From positions 1 to 33,425 of the IMG/VR virus record IMGVR_UViG_3300018080_000085: a stretch of DNA of 33,425 nt. One strand, 5' to 3'. The notes under the pieces were generated by a model that worked only from the letters and a program-made list of their open reading frames with translations, ran no database searches and was not told the origin of the DNA. The stretch comes from a virus. A program made the translations under genes and the position numbers. Below, piece after piece: positions 31,704 through 33,425 of this stretch (the first letter of the stretch is position 1; every line of letters begins with the position of its first letter).

Positions 31704-31740
31704 CTTGAGTTTAAGGTTTTTTATTAAATTTTTACTCAAG
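31704..31740 (+). promoter_or_regulatory. Hairpin overlapping the capsid ribosome binding site
   Basis: CTTGAGT (31704-31710) pairs with ACTCAAG (31734-31740). The right arm contains the first part of the AAGGA Shine-Dalgarno (31738-31742) of the capsid ATG at 31750. The structure could modulate capsid translation or protect the mRNA. A 7-bp AT-rich stem with a 23-nt loop is weak, so regulation is only suggested. Confidence 0.4.
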
Positions 31741-31749
31741 GAAATTATA

Positions 31750-33409
31750 ATGGCACGGGTAACTACAACAATATTACCGCCACCAGTTCAGGTTCATTAT
31801 GATAGAGTTCTTCTTTCTATGTCAGATCCAAATTTAATTCATAGCAAAGTGGCTATGAAAAAGAATCTTGCAGCAAGAAGTGGGAACATTATCAGAATGG
31901 AAAGATATGATGATATAGGCACAGCTCCTGTTCCTTTGGGGAATTCTGGAATAACGCCTCCGTCAAAGTTAATGTCCTCTATATTTGTTGATGCTCAAAT
32001 CAATTGGTACGGTAAAGTGTGTGCCGTAGTAAAATCTTCTCTAATTGACTTGGAAGCCGAAGTGGTTTTTAACTAACTGGCGACAGGGCGGAAGGTTTTT
32101 TATGATTACTGTTAATATATCTGGATCTGAGATGAAATTTCTCTCTTGCGTTTCTAGCTTCTTTAGTGACGTGCACTCCAGTTTTTCCAACAGTCTTCCG
32201 GAATTCAATGGCATTAATAATCTGTTGTTTTTTTATTATGCTAAATTCACGAATTCCATTAAGGATATTCTCAAGGTTTTTTCCGAAGGCGTGCCAAGCA
32301 AAGCACTCTACGCTTCCAAGAGAATGTTTGTTATTCTTTATGGATATTTTTCCACCAAAGTTTCGGCATATCCATTTCATAAGATCCTTATTGGTGTTTG
32401 TAATTGTGAGTCTAGCTGTATAAACAGGGTATTTTCGTATTTTAGCAGTGCTTTTTTCTACGGAAATAGTCCCTTCTCCATCGATTATTCCAGCAAGATA
32501 AATAAAGCAATCTCTACTATCCATAATATTCCTTTGAATTTTGTTAATGATATGGTTAAGGGTACCATACTATTTATAAATAACCACCGTGAACGACTTA
32601 ACGAGAGGACTCCTGCTTGTAGCGGGGGATGCGAAAGTCTGAACTCCGATCGAAAGACGGAGAGGCGAATCCGAAGAGTTTTGCCCGCCATAGTAAATAT
32701 GGTCACAAAAGTAACAGAAATGACATGGGTTGAAATCAACGAACAAGTTGATTTAACTTCTCAATCACCTGTTTTGAATCAAAGAGCTATGCTTCTTGGT
32801 AGATCAATGAGGTTTACTGAGGATGATCTCATTAGAGATATGTTAGCAACAACAGCGTTTGCAATTTTTGCAGTTGGTGGTGTTAATGGAGATGCTCCTA
32901 CTGAAATGGCATTATCTGATGTTCAGGATGTTGTAAAAACGCTGTTGTCAAATGATGCAAAACCTGTTTCAAGTTCTATAGAAGGCACAAATAGATTTGG
33001 AACAGCGCCTATTCCTAATGCTTATATTGGCTTAAGTCACACAGACCTTTCGTCAACACTTGAAAACATGAATGGATTTGTTGGAACACACCAATATTCA
33101 AACCAAAGAACACTTGATATGGCAGAATGGGGTACCGTTGGAAGAGTTAGATTCTTGCTGTCTTCTCGCGGATCAGTAACTGCAAACTCCTCGGCCTTAG
33201 GTGAAGATGTATACAACACACTTATTTGTGGTATGGAAGCATACACAACAGTTGGTCTGGAAAACAGCAACGCCAAGTTTATATATCATGATTATAAGCT
33301 TGCAGGCGGTCCTCTTGAATTGAATTCAACAGGTGCTTGGAAGATGGCTCATGCATCGGCTATTACAAACGATGCGTGGATAGCAAATCTTAAATCTACA
33401 CTTGCATAA
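31750..33409 (+). CDS. Major capsid protein (N4-gp56-like), split by a group I intron
   Basis: Exons 31750-32013 (88 aa) and 32723-33409 (228 aa plus stop) join to a 316-aa protein. ATG 31750 has AAGGA 7 nt upstream; the longer open frame to 31630 has no site. Exon 1 holds 'TTTILPPPVQVHYDRVLLSM', 'GTAPVPLGNSGITPPSKLMS' and ends 'DAQINWYG'. Exon 2 begins 'TWVEINEQVDLTSQSPVLNQ' and continues 'RAMLLGRSMRFTEDDLIRDM'. The join restores the family's 'YG.....NEQV' spacing, characteristic of N4-gp56-type HK97-fold capsid proteins. It builds the icosahedral head. Without splicing, translation would run into the intron and stop at 32074-32076 (108 aa). The gene continues past the window break into 1-107. 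Confidence 0.88.
32014..32722 (+). ncRNA. Group I self-splicing intron in the capsid gene (709 nt)
   Basis: 5' exon end TACGGT (32008-32013) pairs with guide GCCGTA (32023-32028): P1, with the required U-G at the splice site. 3' exon ACAT (32723-32726) pairs with GTGT (32019-32022): P10. The intron ends in G (32722). P3 is TTCTCT (32037-32042) with AGAGGA (32604-32609). P7 is GACTT (32595-32599) with AAGTC (32635-32639). P8 is CTCCTGC/GCGGGGG (32610-32616/32622-32628), J8/7 is 6 nt, and P9 is CTCCG/CGGAG just after. A GGTT/AACC helix (32064-32067/32582-32585) would be P6, its loop holding the endonuclease gene. The RNA splices itself using guanosine. Confidence 0.88.
32069..32524 (-). CDS. 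LAGLIDADG homing endonuclease, antisense within the intron
   Basis: A 151-aa protein on the strand opposite to the capsid gene, inside the P6 loop. AAGGA lies 5 nt before its ATG (32524). The motif 'YLAGIIDGEGTISVEK' (residues 9-24) is a single LAGLIDADG signature with Glu17 as the catalytic acid. 'YTARLTITNTNKDLMKWICR', 'FGGKISIKNN' and 'FSIIKKQQIINAIEF' follow the family's beta-beta-alpha order. One motif and this length indicate a homodimer that cuts intron-less capsid alleles and drives intron spread by repair. All key residues are present, so it looks active. Its promoter is uncertain; a TATAAATA-type box lies upstream on the - strand near 32570-32580. Confidence 0.85.
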   Translation of the reverse strand: MDSRDCFIYLAGIIDGEGTISVEKSTAKIRKYPVYTARLTITNTNKDLMKWICRNFGGKISIKNNKHSLGSVECFAWHAFGKNLENILNGIREFSIIKKQQIINAIEFRKTVGKTGVHVTKEARNAREKFHLRSRYINSNHKKPSALSPVS

Positions 33410-33425
33410 GGAGTTATCAAATGAA
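33303..33425. repeat. Terminal overlap, right copy (identical to 1-123)
   Basis: Exact repeat of bases 1-123, covering the capsid C-terminus, the AAGGAG site and the first codon of the decoration gene. Joining the ends here gives a continuous circle in which the capsid gene flows into the decoration gene at 119. Confidence 0.9.

Noticed and set aside
31630-31749. Upstream N-terminal extension of the capsid open frame
   Set aside because: There is no ribosome binding site at 31630; the AAGGA site and family N-terminus fit ATG 31750.
32045-33409. Continuous 454-aa open frame on the + strand
   Set aside because: Its first 226 codons lie in the intron and read the endonuclease gene backwards; only 32723-33409 is capsid exon.
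31750-33409. Capsid gene as a frameshifted or dead pseudogene
   Set aside because: Both halves are intact and the intervening DNA has a full set of group I helices with matching P1 and P10; splicing restores the frame.
1-33425. 123-bp repeat as a true phage direct terminal repeat
   Set aside because: Its limits fall at arbitrary coding positions and the gene order is continuous across it; assembly overlap of a circle explains it more simply.

Overview
The window is an essentially complete, circularly closed genome of a short-tailed (podovirus-type) double-stranded DNA phage. The first 123 bases (1-123) recur exactly as the last 123 (33303-33425), so the unique sequence is 33302 bp and the break falls in the 3' end of the major capsid gene. 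The DNA is AT-rich. Shine-Dalgarno sequences (AGGAG, AAGGA), sigma70-like promoters and rho-independent terminators point to an ordinary bacterial host. Portal and stabilisation-type proteins of P22-like style suggest a Gram-negative one, but the host cannot be named from the sequence. I see no integrase, DNA polymerase, RNA polymerase or recognisable endolysin.

Layout. (1) 1-9018, + strand: virion genes downstream of the capsid gene: FCCH-like decoration protein, a conserved small protein, head-tail adaptor, gp53-like fibre, a large stabilisation/tail-hub protein, a conserved virion protein and three candidate internal/ejection proteins, ending in terminators at 9025-9078 and 9203-9258. (2) 9318-10025, - strand: a two-gene unit (57-aa ribbon-helix-helix regulator, then a 147-aa secreted-looking protein) behind a good sigma70 promoter. 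An AT-rich inverted repeat separates it from the divergent fibre operon. (3) 10133-22110, + strand: four very large repetitive fibre-like genes (718, 968, 799 and 1107 aa) with small partners, about a third of the genome. (4) 22120-25050: a - strand 108-aa gene, an ERF-type annealing protein, a 44-aa leader ORF abutting a 527-aa winged-helix replication-initiator-like gene, and a candidate origin inside that gene. (5) 25083-31481: packaging and head genes: small terminase candidate, large terminase, membrane protein, portal, two small genes and a scaffold-like protein. (6) 31500-33409: terminator, extended -10 promoter and the N4-gp56-type major capsid gene.

The main discovery is that two essential late genes are each split by a different kind of self-splicing element. 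The major capsid gene carries a 709-nt group I intron (32014-32722). Its P1, P3, P7, P8, P9 and P10 helices can be drawn by hand, and splicing restores an in-frame 316-aa capsid protein. Inside the intron, on the opposite strand and with its own ribosome binding site, lies a 151-aa LAGLIDADG homing endonuclease. The large terminase gene carries a 279-aa intein (25678-26514) inserted exactly into the Walker A P-loop, with a decayed LAGLIDADG motif. Secondary points of interest are the RHH/secreted-protein island, the leader-peptide-coupled Rep gene, and recombining sequence modules shared between the fibre genes.
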